DNA of 64,000 bases from Sphingobacterium sp. FBM7-1 (GTDB lineage Bacteria > Bacteroidota > Bacteroidia > Sphingobacteriales > Sphingobacteriaceae): contig NZ_JAJEWJ010000003.1 of assembly GCF_020687765.1 (NCBI RefSeq), positions 124,001 through 188,000 of the forward strand. The letters are read 5' to 3'. A program made the translations under genes and the position numbers. The stretch's first letter is position 1. Every line of letters begins with the position of its first letter. Below the pieces are notes generated by a model. It ran no database searches and was not told where the DNA came from. It saw only the letters and a list, made by a program, of their open reading frames with translations. This document shows, piece by piece, positions 49,517 through 58,340 of this stretch.

Positions 49517-50272
49517 ATGTCGAAATTATTATTGTATCTCAGAACGGATACGTTTAGAAAAAATTTAATTGGTGCACTCATCGCATTTGTACTCCTGTTT
49601 TTAGGGATCTATTTCGGCCTTCAATGGTATACTAAACACGGTGTGTCGATTGAAGTTCCGCAGGTTAAGGGGCTCCATATCGATGAGGCGGTTGCCGCAT
49701 TGGAAAAAGCGGATCTGGAATATTCGATCGATTATGTGTATCAAATGGACGCAGCGCCGGGACTGGTCATCGAACAGGATCCGGACCCGAAAGCACAAGT
49801 GAAAAATGGACGGACGATCTATTTGACCATCATCACCGAGACACCGCCCGAGGTGGCTTTCCCGGATATTATCGACAAGACTTTGATTGAAGCATCGGCT
49901 ATTTTAAGAAACCAGTCGCTTAAAATTGCAGACACCGTTTATAAAGCGGATATCGCCCGCGATGTGGTACTGGATGTTAGGTTTGCTGGACAACCGCTAA
50001 AAGCTGGACGGGTGATTCCGAAAGGTTCGCAGATCACATTGGTACTGGGGAATGGGCAGGGTGCTGATGATATCGAAGTACCTAACTTAATTGGTTTATC
50101 TTTATCGGAAGCTCGCTTTGCGCTTTCGGGTGTGGGGCTGAATCTAGGGAATATTACCTACTCAGGCATGGTCACGGACTCCTTGTCGACTACGGTTGTT
50201 GCGCAACAACCGGATACGACCAGCGGTTTTATTAGTCTGGGCAGTCCGGTAAATGTTACTTTAGCGAACTAA
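49517..50272 (+). CDS. PASTA-domain membrane protein
   Basis: 251 residues. One membrane segment (NLIGALIAFVLLFLGIYFGL) near residue 17-36. Three PASTA repeats follow: VEVPQ-type strands IEVPQVKGLHIDEAVAALEK, VAFPDIIDKTLIEASAILRN and IEVPNLIGLSLSEARFALSG, each with the helix-strand end. It has no kinase domain. PASTA domains bind peptidoglycan stems, so a wall-related role is likely. The location between ddl and mltG supports this. The protein is anchored in the inner membrane with repeats in the periplasm. It lies 6 bp before mltG, so they share an operon. Confidence 0.9.
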   Translation: MSKLLLYLRTDTFRKNLIGALIAFVLLFLGIYFGLQWYTKHGVSIEVPQVKGLHIDEAVAALEKADLEYSIDYVYQMDAAPGLVIEQDPDPKAQVKNGRTIYLTIITETPPEVAFPDIIDKTLIEASAILRNQSLKIADTVYKADIARDVVLDVRFAGQPLKAGRVIPKGSQITLVLGNGQGADDIEVPNLIGLSLSEARFALSGVGLNLGNITYSGMVTDSLSTTVVAQQPDTTSGFISLGSPVNVTLAN

Positions 50273-50278
50273 AGCACC

Positions 50279-51322
50279 ATGGCAGAGAAAAGAGGTGCTT
50301 TTAGAAAAATAGCGGGTATTATCCTCGTGGTGGTTTTGGTGCTTGGAGCGGTAGTAGCCTGGTTGGGTTATCAGGCTTTCCTAGCTCCTAGTGTGACGGA
50401 CAAACAGGAGTACTTGTATGTTAAATCGAACGATACGTTTGCGGATGTTGTACGCACGGTTACGGAACAGCAACTGGTGAAAGATACGAGGTTTTTTCGC
50501 TATGTGGCAGAGGCCATGGAATATCCGACTAATGTAAAACCAGGACGTTATAAACTTACCGAAGGTATGTCTAACCGGCGGTTGATCGGCAACTTGAGAG
50601 GCGGCTACCAGGAAGCGGTGAAGTTTAGGTTTGAAAACATCCGTCTGATAGGGAATTTCGCCGGACTCCTGGCTAAAAACTTTGAAGCGGACTCGGCAGC
50701 GTTTATGACGATTCTTCAAAATGAAAATGTTGCGGAATCTTATGGCTTTACCAAGGAGAATTTCTTTACGATGTTTATCCCGAATACCTACGAGATTTAC
50801 TGGAACACGGCTCCGAACAAAATTATCGCGCGTTTTCACGATGAATACAACAAATTCTGGACGGCTGACCGCAAAGAAAAAGCTGCCGCCATCCAGTTAA
50901 CTCCGCAAGAGGTGGGTGTCCTCGCCTCTATCGTAAAGGGGGAAGCACTCCATATTGATGAGATGCCTGATATTGCTGGTTTATACCTTAACCGGCTGGA
51001 GAAGGGGATGTTGTTACAGGCGGATCCGACCGTGATCTTCGCAAACAATGATTTTACCATCCGACGGGTGCTTAATAGACACCTGACGATCGATAATCCT
51101 TATAATACGTACCGATATAAAGGTTTGCCGCCGGGACCGATTATGCTCCCGAGTATTGCGGCTATCGATGCGGTGTTGAACCATAGTCAGCATGATTATA
51201 TTTATATGTGCGCGAAAGATGATTTTTCGGGATACCATAATTTTGCCAAAACTCAAGCGGAACACCTTATAAATGCCCGCAAGTTTCAACGCGCGCTGAA
51301 CGAACGAAATATAATGCGATAG
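50279..51322 (+). CDS. mltG: Endolytic murein transglycosylase
   Basis: 347 residues. It cuts nascent glycan strands, ending their extension in the periplasm. One membrane segment (IAGIILVVVLVLGAVVAWLGY) sits near the N-terminus. The YceG domain shows GVLASIVKGEALHIDEMPDI, where the Glu of KGEA sits at the place of the catalytic Glu in ASIVEKE, then GLYLNRLEKGMLLQADPTVIF and YNTYRYKGLPPGPIMLPS. The FSGYHNFAKTQAEH tail is normal. The start follows PASTA by 6 bp, and the thioesterase gene follows by 10 bp. Confidence 0.94.
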   Translation: MAEKRGAFRKIAGIILVVVLVLGAVVAWLGYQAFLAPSVTDKQEYLYVKSNDTFADVVRTVTEQQLVKDTRFFRYVAEAMEYPTNVKPGRYKLTEGMSNRRLIGNLRGGYQEAVKFRFENIRLIGNFAGLLAKNFEADSAAFMTILQNENVAESYGFTKENFFTMFIPNTYEIYWNTAPNKIIARFHDEYNKFWTADRKEKAAAIQLTPQEVGVLASIVKGEALHIDEMPDIAGLYLNRLEKGMLLQADPTVIFANNDFTIRRVLNRHLTIDNPYNTYRYKGLPPGPIMLPSIAAIDAVLNHSQHDYIYMCAKDDFSGYHNFAKTQAEHLINARKFQRALNERNIMR

Positions 51323-51332
51323 GAGGAACAGC

Positions 51333-51737
51333 ATGTTTGCACACGAAACAAAGATACGGATACGCTATGCCGAGACCGATAAGATGGGCTATGTCTATTA
51401 TGGCAATTATGCTTCGTTTTATGAGGTAGCACGTAACGAGATGCTCCGTAGTACGGGCATTACTTATAAAGATCTGGAAGACATGGGCATAATGATGCCC
51501 GTAACTGACCTGGTCTGTAAATACCACCAGCCGGCACGATATGACGATTTGATTACGATCAAAGTGTATATCAAAGAAAGACCTATGGTGCGTATCCAGT
51601 TTGAATATGAAATATATAACCAAAATGGGGTTTTGCTGAATACGGGATATACCCAGCTTGTGTTTGTCGATATGGAAAAGAACAGACCCTGCCGGGCACC
51701 ACAGATTTTCCAAGAGAAGATGGAACCTTTTTTTTAA
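51333..51737 (+). CDS. Acyl-CoA thioesterase (YbgC/4HBT family)
   Basis: 134 residues, cytosolic. HETKIRIRYAETDKMGYVYY with the catalytic Asp region, then GNYASFYEVARNEMLRSTGI, and VTDLVCKYHQPARYDDLITI. The hot-dog fold is of the 4-hydroxybenzoyl-CoA thioesterase type, and YbgC relatives act on short acyl-CoAs or acyl-ACP. It is the last gene of the PASTA-mltG unit. Its 3' end runs into the rpsA promoter region. An alternative upstream start is unlikely because MFAHETKI is close to the family start. Confidence 0.9.
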   Translation: MFAHETKIRIRYAETDKMGYVYYGNYASFYEVARNEMLRSTGITYKDLEDMGIMMPVTDLVCKYHQPARYDDLITIKVYIKERPMVRIQFEYEIYNQNGVLLNTGYTQLVFVDMEKNRPCRAPQIFQEKMEPFF

Positions 51738-51746
51738 TATAATCTA

Positions 51747-51774
51747 TTGTAAATAAAAGTTTTTCGTATCTTTG
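51747..51774 (+). promoter_or_regulatory. rpsA promoter
   Basis: TTG at 51747-51749 and TATCTTTG at 51767-51774, 17 bp apart, match the Bacteroidota -33/-7 pattern. A short leader with TTGCAACGCAA precedes the rpsA ATG. Confidence 0.7.
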
Positions 51775-51813
51775 CAGTCCTTGCAACGCAAGGAAAAGGA
51801 GAATTAATAATTA

Positions 51814-53748
51814 ATGGCAAAAAAACAAGAAGCAGAAAAAGAGTTAGCGGCGAAAAACGCAGAGCTACAAGGTGCTGACACTAAAGTAGTGAAAGACACT
51901 GAACAAATCGAGTCTGAAGCAGATTCAAAATTAATCGAAGACATCAAATCTACCACGTGGAGCACACCTGAAGGTGACTTTGACTGGGATTTAGATGAAA
52001 AAGCGTTCGGTAACTACAGTGACGCAGAGCGTGCTAAATTAGAAGAGCAGTACGCTGGAACGTTCAACCAGATCAACCAAGGTGAAATCATTGAAGGTAT
52101 CGTGGTTTCTATCAACAACAAAGATGTGGTATTGAATGTAGGTTTCAAATCTGACGGCCTTGTAGCAGCATCGGAATTCCGTGACTTACCTGACTTGAAA
52201 GCTGGTGATAAAGTGGATGTGTTTGTAGAATCGCAAGAAGATGCAAACGGTCAGCTTGTATTGTCACGCAAACGTGCTAAAACTCAAAAATCTTGGGAAG
52301 CTATCAACCAAGCATTGGAAAACGATGCAATTATTGATGGTTTCGTTAAATCTCGTACAAAAGGTGGTTTGATCGTGGACATCAAAGGTGTAGAAGCTTT
52401 CTTACCTGGTTCACAAATTGACATCAAACCTATCCGTGATTACGACGTATACGTAGGTAAAACTATGGAGTTCAAAGTGGTTAAAATCAACCATGAATTC
52501 AAAAACGTTGTGGTATCACACAAAGTATTAATTGAGGACGATTTAGAAAATCAAAAATCTGAAATCGTTGCTAAATTGGAAAAAGGACAGGTATTGGAAG
52601 GTACGGTTAAAAACATTACTGACTTCGGTGTATTTATCGATTTAGGTGGTGTTGACGGTTTACTTCACATTACAGATATTTCTTGGGGCCGTATTGAGCA
52701 TCCAAAAGAGGTATTGGCTTTAGACCAAACAATTAACGTTGTTGTATTGGATTTTGACGATGAGAAAAAACGTATCGCTTTAGGTCTTAAACAACTATCT
52801 GAGCACCCTTGGGAATCTTTGGATACCGAATTAGCAGTAGGTTCTAAAGTAAAAGGAAAAATCGTTACGGTTGCAGACTACGGTGCATTCCTTGAAATTA
52901 TCCCTGGTGTAGAAGGTTTAATTCACGTATCAGAAATGTCTTGGTCTCAAAACTTACGTTCACCACAAGAATTCTTGAAAGTAAGTGACGAAATTGAGGC
53001 AGAAATCTTGACATTAGACCGTGAAGAACGTAAAATGAGCCTAGGTATCAAACAATTGACTCCTGACCCATGGAAAAACATCACAGAGCGTTACCCTATC
53101 GGTTCTAAACAATCTGCTGTTGTGAAAAACATGACTAACTTCGGTGTATTCGTAGAGTTAGAAGATGGAATCGATGGTTTAATCCATATCTCTGATCTTT
53201 CTTGGTCTAAGAAAATTAACCACCCTAACGAATTCACTAAAGTAGGTGAAACATTAGAGGTTGTTGTTTTAGAACTTGACGAGGAGAACCGTAAGCTTTC
53301 TTTAGGTCACAAACAATTGGAAGAAAACCCATGGGATACATTTGAAACCATCTTCACAGAAGGTTCTGTCCATGAAGGTACTGTAATCAAAGTTGGTGAC
53401 AAAGGTGATATCGTTGCGTTACAATATGGTGTAGAAGGCTTCTGCCCGAACAAACACTCTATTAAAGAAGACGGTAACCCATTGAAAGTTGACGAGGTTA
53501 CAGAATTCAAAATCATTGAATTTAACAAAGAGAACAAGCGTCTGGTTATTTCTCACTCACGTATCTGGGAAGACAAAAAATCAGAAGCTCGTATCGAAGA
53601 ATTCAATGCGCGCAAGAAAGAAGCAAAAGCTGCAAATTCAGCTGTGAAAAAAGTAAAAGACTCTGTAGAGCGTTCTACGCTAGGTGACTTGGATGTTTTA
53701 GCACAATTGAAACAGCAAATGGAAGGTGATGAAAAGAAATCTAAATAA
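51814..53748 (+). CDS. rpsA: 30S ribosomal protein S1
   Basis: 644 residues. It helps mRNA bind to the 30S subunit. Six S1 repeats are visible, for example GEIIEGIVVSINNKDVVLNV, GQVLEGTVKNITDFGVFIDL, GSKVKGKIVTVADYGAFLEI and GSKQSAVVKNMTNFGVFVEL, flanked by a charged N-terminus (about 1-75) and a Lys-rich C-terminal tail. Codon choice is strongly biased compared with the neighbours (repeated GGT, GAA, AAA), as expected for a highly expressed gene. A clear promoter and a strong terminator bound it. Six repeats with an acidic leader are the norm for Bacteroidota. Confidence 0.97.
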   Translation: MAKKQEAEKELAAKNAELQGADTKVVKDTEQIESEADSKLIEDIKSTTWSTPEGDFDWDLDEKAFGNYSDAERAKLEEQYAGTFNQINQGEIIEGIVVSINNKDVVLNVGFKSDGLVAASEFRDLPDLKAGDKVDVFVESQEDANGQLVLSRKRAKTQKSWEAINQALENDAIIDGFVKSRTKGGLIVDIKGVEAFLPGSQIDIKPIRDYDVYVGKTMEFKVVKINHEFKNVVVSHKVLIEDDLENQKSEIVAKLEKGQVLEGTVKNITDFGVFIDLGGVDGLLHITDISWGRIEHPKEVLALDQTINVVVLDFDDEKKRIALGLKQLSEHPWESLDTELAVGSKVKGKIVTVADYGAFLEIIPGVEGLIHVSEMSWSQNLRSPQEFLKVSDEIEAEILTLDREERKMSLGIKQLTPDPWKNITERYPIGSKQSAVVKNMTNFGVFVELEDGIDGLIHISDLSWSKKINHPNEFTKVGETLEVVVLELDEENRKLSLGHKQLEENPWDTFETIFTEGSVHEGTVIKVGDKGDIVALQYGVEGFCPNKHSIKEDGNPLKVDEVTEFKIIEFNKENKRLVISHSRIWEDKKSEARIEEFNARKKEAKAANSAVKKVKDSVERSTLGDLDVLAQLKQQMEGDEKKSK

Positions 53749-53771
53749 TTAGATTCTATCTCCATATTTCA

Positions 53772-53808
53772 AAGCCCCGATTGGAAATCCAGTCGGGGCT
53801 TTTTTTTT
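53772..53808 (+). terminator. rpsA terminator
   Basis: AGCCCCGA/TCGGGGCT stem, extended inward by TGG/CCA, and a run of nine T, 23 bp after the stop. It also faces the convergent outer-membrane gene. Confidence 0.88.
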
Positions 53809-53821
53809 AAACGGTTCTCCG

Positions 53822-54361
53822 CTAAAACTTAAACGTTAGACCGACATTCAGTACCGAAACGCCGTAGCCTAATTCGGCGTATGCCCCTATTTTATCGCTA
53901 AAAAACCATCGGCTACCTAAAAATCCACTTAGCCCCATACCACTCCCATAATTGTTGACCATAGCCATATCATCCCCATCGGAGGAATATTTAACGATAT
54001 TATATCCAAGCATAGCTCCACCATATACATCTAGATTCGGCACCGTAGTAAAACCATTGTAATGATAAGCTCCGCGCGCTCCTACCACAATGTAATTCCA
54101 TTTATAGGTATAATTACCGCTACTATATTTGTATCCGGTATTGCCGACATAGCCTCCTAAACTGATTATGCCTGGACCGCCAACATCCCATACGCCGTGA
54201 TCAATGGAGGCGCTAATGGCAGGACGAGCTTTTCCCAATCCACCAAGCGCGGTTCCTAAACCCACACCGACATTTGCGGTAGTTGTTCCTTTTTGAAAGG
54301 GCTGCGCCTGGGCAGCGGCGGCAACAAAAATTGCCAAGAGAATAAAGATTGATTTTTTCAT
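53822..54361 (-). CDS. Small outer-membrane beta-barrel-like protein
   Basis: 179 residues. Signal KKSIFILLAIFVAAAAQAQ with cleavage after AQA. The mature part alternates Gly/aromatic strands (TANVGVGLGTALGGL, SLGGYVGNTGYKYSSGNYTY, GAYHYNGFTTVPNLDVYGGAML) and ends in VSVLNVGLTFKF. A terminal Phe is the typical barrel-assembly signal. About eight strands are likely. The function is unknown. It faces rpsA at the terminator, and the beta-helix lipoprotein gene is upstream on the same strand 96 bp away. Confidence 0.8.
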   Translation of the reverse strand: MKKSIFILLAIFVAAAAQAQPFQKGTTTANVGVGLGTALGGLGKARPAISASIDHGVWDVGGPGIISLGGYVGNTGYKYSSGNYTYKWNYIVVGARGAYHYNGFTTVPNLDVYGGAMLGYNIVKYSSDGDDMAMVNNYGSGMGLSGFLGSRWFFSDKIGAYAELGYGVSVLNVGLTFKF

Positions 54362-54457
54362 TTTTTGTTCGTTTTATTAATATTTACTGCTATATCGCTT
54401 TATCGGTCTGTTCTCGTTATCATCAGCAGAGGTTTTATTTTTTGAAAACTATGTTCA

Positions 54458-55564
54458 TTAATTAGTCGCGTATAAAATCGTTGAGCCTTGCTCCCAATAA
54501 GGAGTGTTACTATAGGCGTTACGCAAACCCAACCAATCGCCTTTTATCGGAGAAGAGTTGCTTCCATCCCCATTGGTATCTCCGCCGTGTGCATCATCTT
54601 TATAGGAAGTAAGAATCGCTGTTGGATGGAGATTTATATTTTGGGGAGCTTGCCGTTGCAGACCGGCGCTCGAACGCTTAAATTTCACAATGGCGCCCGA
54701 TCCAATGTTTATCGTGGAGGAGCTGTGAACTTGAAGATATTCGTCTAGGACGTAAGGCACTTCGGTATTATTCCAGTTCACCGTTACGTCAAATCCGCCG
54801 GAAGAATAGTGTAAATAAATACCGTTATGTGTATTGACCTGTGTAGGATTTTCCGGATTGTGAAATTTATTACTCGGATCTAATGTATAATAAGCATTGA
54901 GTTGTATCGGCTTACCGTTATCATAAAATACATTGTTTGTGAATTTGCTAACTGTCGGATCATTCATATAAGACGTTCCGTAAAATGCACAAGAGCTGTC
55001 ATAAGATGCATTGTTGTTGAACATCGTATGGGCAACCCGGCAATTATCAAATGTAAAAGAAACAGAACTTGGCCCAGAAATTTTAACAGCATTATAGAAC
55101 CCTCCCCTATTTTGGCCAGCATACAATATGTCGACGTATTGAAATATTGTTTCGGTTGTACCGTTAAGATAAAGCTGCTGCCAATCGCCTTTGGCCGGCG
55201 TAGTAGCATTTCCGTCGCTATTATTATCCCCACAATATCGATCGTCTGCCAGCGAGGTAAAAACAATACGCTTTTCTGCTGTTCCGATCGCGATAATCTT
55301 ACCCCCAACGACGTCTATACTGGCGTCTTTTAGTTTTACAATCACACCTGGCTTTATCGTCAGTACGGACCGTACCGAAACATTTGCCCCGTTGATGACG
55401 TATACATTTCCCGCCTCCCACACGGTGGGTTGATTAATTGTTCCAGAGACTTCTATGACATTACAGTTTTGCGGAAGTTCTTCCTCTGGGTTTACTTCTT
55501 CCTTCTCGCAGCCTACTATCCACAAACAGGGACATAGTGCCAAAATTTTTAAAATTGTTTTCAT
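54458..55564 (-). CDS. Right-handed beta-helix-like lipoprotein
   Basis: 368 residues. Signal KTILKILALCPCLWIVGC gives a lipoprotein followed by EKEEVNPEEEL. The mature part repeats coil-type strands: VYVINGANVSVRSVLTIKPG, VIVKLKDASIDVVGG, TEKRIVFTSLADD, FQYVDILYAGQN and FDNCRVAHTMF. The Gly/Asn/Val-rich turns suggest a parallel beta-helix, exposed at the surface. Two similar sequences, DGNATTPAKGDWQQLYL and DGSNSSPIKGDWLGLRN, show that a module is duplicated within the protein. The substrate is unknown. No regulator site is recognised in the gap upstream of the divergent kinase gene. Confidence 0.75.
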   Translation of the reverse strand: MKTILKILALCPCLWIVGCEKEEVNPEEELPQNCNVIEVSGTINQPTVWEAGNVYVINGANVSVRSVLTIKPGVIVKLKDASIDVVGGKIIAIGTAEKRIVFTSLADDRYCGDNNSDGNATTPAKGDWQQLYLNGTTETIFQYVDILYAGQNRGGFYNAVKISGPSSVSFTFDNCRVAHTMFNNNASYDSSCAFYGTSYMNDPTVSKFTNNVFYDNGKPIQLNAYYTLDPSNKFHNPENPTQVNTHNGIYLHYSSGGFDVTVNWNNTEVPYVLDEYLQVHSSSTINIGSGAIVKFKRSSAGLQRQAPQNINLHPTAILTSYKDDAHGGDTNGDGSNSSPIKGDWLGLRNAYSNTPYWEQGSTILYATN

Positions 55565-55714
55565 GGCTTTTTATTTTAGTTTAATTAGGACCAAAGTTAC
55601 GGGAGCGTGATCTGCCAACTTACCCCCAAAAGGGGGTTTTTATTGGTTATAAATAACTTACCTTTGTTAGTATGATAACTAACAAAAATTGACAAACCCC
55701 TTATAGAGAGCGTT

Positions 55715-57673
55715 ATGCATAGATATTTATATAACAAGCTGAAAAGGCAATCCTGGCTATTAGTTGTCTGGGGGGCGTTTGGTTTTTCGGCTGCTTTGTC
55801 GGGACAATCTGTAGATTCTTTGATTTTGAAGCATACCGATACAAACGGAAAAGTGAATATGGACTCTTTGCGGGTAATAGGAAAGCGCCTTTTATATGGC
55901 CATCCGGATAGCGCTGTTGCTATCGCACGGCAAATGATTGATTTATCAACAAAACAGAAAGAGCCATTGCATCTCGCGAATAGTTATCGACTCCTGGCGG
56001 CTTATTATGCGGACATTGAGAATAATTGGGATTCCGCATATTTTTATAATAGAAAAGCAGAAAGTTTATACCGTTCCATTGGATGGAAAAAAGGAGAAGG
56101 AGATGTTATACACAATTATGGTGTAATAAAAACACAACAAGGTGATTATATGGAAGCGGTATCCTTATACACCAAAGCCTTACGTATATTGCATGAAGCG
56201 AGCGACACCGAAACGATCCCAAAAACGCTCAATAACCTTTCGGTCTTGTATGCTTATTTAAAAGATTTCGAAAAAGCGGAGATGTACGCTCGGGAATGTG
56301 TTGCCATATCGCGTCGGATTGGTGATGAATTGATGATGGCGCAGGGAAGTCTAGCTTTAATCGATGCGCTTTTATCGCAAAATAAGACAGAGGGGGTGAC
56401 CGCCATGCTGGATGAGTTACTACAGTTGGCAGAGAAAAATAATAATACTTTTCAAATCATTGGATATTATTTTAATTACGGTAATTATTACGCCTATCAG
56501 AAAAAAGATTATAGAAAAGCAATTCCCTACTACAAAAAGTCACTTGATCTAGCAACACAATTACCTAACCCCTGGAACATCGCCAGAACACAGACTATTT
56601 TAGCGCATGTTTATTATAATAATGGTCAATACGAGGAAGCAGGTCGGATGGCGGAACGTGCTGTAAGCAGGGGTAGACAGTTGGAGCTAAAGGATCTTAC
56701 AGAACGGGCATTAATTGTGCTGGCGAGAAGCAATGCGCAAGAACATGATTTTGAAACGGCATTCCATCAACTGGATTCCGCGTACACGCTTCGCGATACC
56801 ATTTTCAAGGAAGAGAATCAACAGCGTCTTGCGCTGCTGGAAATGGAGTACCAGACGGAAAAGAAAGAGCTCAAGATAACGGCCTTAGAAAAACAACGTC
56901 AACTTTATATCTGGCTGGGGATCGCGGGGACGGTTATTCTATTCGTGGCACTCGCCTTTGCTTATATCCGTTATCGGTTAGCCGTCCATAAGCGAAAACT
57001 TGCGGAAGAAGAAACACAAAGACTGAAGCAGGAAAAACAATTAGTGGCTGTGCAGGCAACTTTAGACGGTGAAACCGCGGAGCGCACGCGCTTGGCGAAA
57101 GATCTCCATGATGGGCTGGGCAGTATGTTATCCTTGGTGAAATTCAATTTGCCACAAGTGAAAGGTGAAGCAGCGGTATTGGAGAGCGTGGATGTATCTC
57201 GCTTTCAGAAAGCGATCGGTATGCTCGATGATTCGATACAGGAACTGCGCCGGGTGGCACACCATATGATGCCGGAATCCTTGCTGCGCTACGGTTTAAA
57301 GGCTTCCTTAACTGATTTTTGTGCCGATATCCCAATCGCTGATTTCCATTACTTTGGGGACGAAACCCGCCTACCGGAAAAAATGGACATTATGATTTAT
57401 CGCTGTATACATGAACTGGTCAATAATGCGATCAAGCATGCGCAAGCGAGCCACATCAATGTACAGTTGGTGCAGGACAAAGATCGCATATCCTTTACCG
57501 TGCAAGATGATGGTATCGGGTTTGACCAGGAACAAGTCTCAGAAGGTATGGGTTTACAAAATGTGCGACAACGTGTGGATGCTTTCCAGGGCAAAATGAA
57601 TATTTATTCTTCGGGGCAGGGTACGGAGGTTCATGTAGAGCTGGAGTTCTCAAATAAGGATAAAAATGATTAA
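55715..57673 (+). CDS. TPR-containing sensor kinase (HisKA_3 type)
   Basis: 652 residues. An N-terminal signal or membrane segment (SWLLVVWGAFGFSAALSG) is followed by about seven TPR motifs (80-390) in the periplasm. A second membrane segment (LYIWLGIAGTVILFVALAFAY) comes near 400. A coiled-coil linker leads to the dimerisation box TRLAKDLHDGLGSMLSLVKF with the phospho-accepting His. The HATPase part has IHELVNNAIKHAQASHINVQ and DGIGFDQEQVSEGMGLQNVR. This is the NarX/DesK-type layout with an unusual TPR sensor common in Bacteroidota. It overlaps the regulator gene by 8 nt. Confidence 0.92.
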   Translation: MHRYLYNKLKRQSWLLVVWGAFGFSAALSGQSVDSLILKHTDTNGKVNMDSLRVIGKRLLYGHPDSAVAIARQMIDLSTKQKEPLHLANSYRLLAAYYADIENNWDSAYFYNRKAESLYRSIGWKKGEGDVIHNYGVIKTQQGDYMEAVSLYTKALRILHEASDTETIPKTLNNLSVLYAYLKDFEKAEMYARECVAISRRIGDELMMAQGSLALIDALLSQNKTEGVTAMLDELLQLAEKNNNTFQIIGYYFNYGNYYAYQKKDYRKAIPYYKKSLDLATQLPNPWNIARTQTILAHVYYNNGQYEEAGRMAERAVSRGRQLELKDLTERALIVLARSNAQEHDFETAFHQLDSAYTLRDTIFKEENQQRLALLEMEYQTEKKELKITALEKQRQLYIWLGIAGTVILFVALAFAYIRYRLAVHKRKLAEEETQRLKQEKQLVAVQATLDGETAERTRLAKDLHDGLGSMLSLVKFNLPQVKGEAAVLESVDVSRFQKAIGMLDDSIQELRRVAHHMMPESLLRYGLKASLTDFCADIPIADFHYFGDETRLPEKMDIMIYRCIHELVNNAIKHAQASHINVQLVQDKDRISFTVQDDGIGFDQEQVSEGMGLQNVRQRVDAFQGKMNIYSSGQGTEVHVELEFSNKDKND

Positions 57674-58277
57674 CGTAGCGATTGTAGACGACCATAGAAT
57701 TCTAACAGAGGGCTTGCAAAGCCTCATCGCCGAATCGGCGATAGCCAAGGTTGTGGGCGTAGCTCATAGTGCGGCAGCGTGCAGGCTTTCTCTCGCCTTC
57801 TGGAAACCGGATGTTCTGTTATTAGATGTGGGGTTGCCTGATATTAGTGGCGTGGATTTTTGTAAGGAAATAAAAGAACAATTTCCGAATATCAGGGTAC
57901 TTGCTTTAACGACGCATAGCGAGTATACTGTTGTTCGGCAAATGTTGGACAATGGTGCTTCGGGTTATTTGATCAAGAATGCGATGGCCGACGAAGTGAT
58001 GGCGGGAATAGAGGCTGTGGCAGCGGGGGAAACGTTTTTATGCCACGAAATCGATCTGCTCATGAAGCGTCCGGCAGAAAAAAATGTGTGGCTAAGCCCT
58101 CGGGAACGCGAACTACTGCTGCTCATTTCTGAAGGTTTAACCAATACCGAAATTGCGGAACAAATTTTCCTGAGCCCGGAAACAATCCGGGGCTATAGAA
58201 AAAATCTTTTGTTAAAGCTCGGCGCAAAAAATACGGCGGTACTGGTCAAAATGGCAATTGAACAAAAGTTAATATAG
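57666..58277 (+). CDS. NarL/FixJ-family response regulator
   Basis: 203 residues. Receiver domain starts INVAIVDDHRILTEGL with the two Asp residues, phosphorylation site in PDVLLLDVGLPDISG, and TTHSEYTV as the switch. The C-terminal LuxR-type helix-turn-helix is LSPREREL to LISEGLTNTEIAEQIFLSPE TIRGYRKNLLLKLGAKN in overall layout. It should be phosphorylated by the TPR kinase in front. Its targets are unknown. The neighbours (barrel and beta-helix lipoprotein genes) are candidates because they share the locus. The direct-repeat operator of the first 27 kb is not seen here. Confidence 0.93.
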   Translation: MINVAIVDDHRILTEGLQSLIAESAIAKVVGVAHSAAACRLSLAFWKPDVLLLDVGLPDISGVDFCKEIKEQFPNIRVLALTTHSEYTVVRQMLDNGASGYLIKNAMADEVMAGIEAVAAGETFLCHEIDLLMKRPAEKNVWLSPRERELLLLISEGLTNTEIAEQIFLSPETIRGYRKNLLLKLGAKNTAVLVKMAIEQKLI

Positions 58278-58289
58278 GTTCTAAAAAAA

Positions 58290-58318
58290 ATCCCGGCTTC
58301 TAAATAGAGAGCCGGGAT
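58290..58318. terminator. Bidirectional terminator between the regulator gene and gyrB
   Basis: ATCCCGGCT/AGCCGGGAT with a short loop and an A-tract on one side. It serves the convergent transcripts from 58277 and 58341. Confidence 0.75.
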
Positions 58319-58340
58319 AAATCATATAATCCGCTAAGTA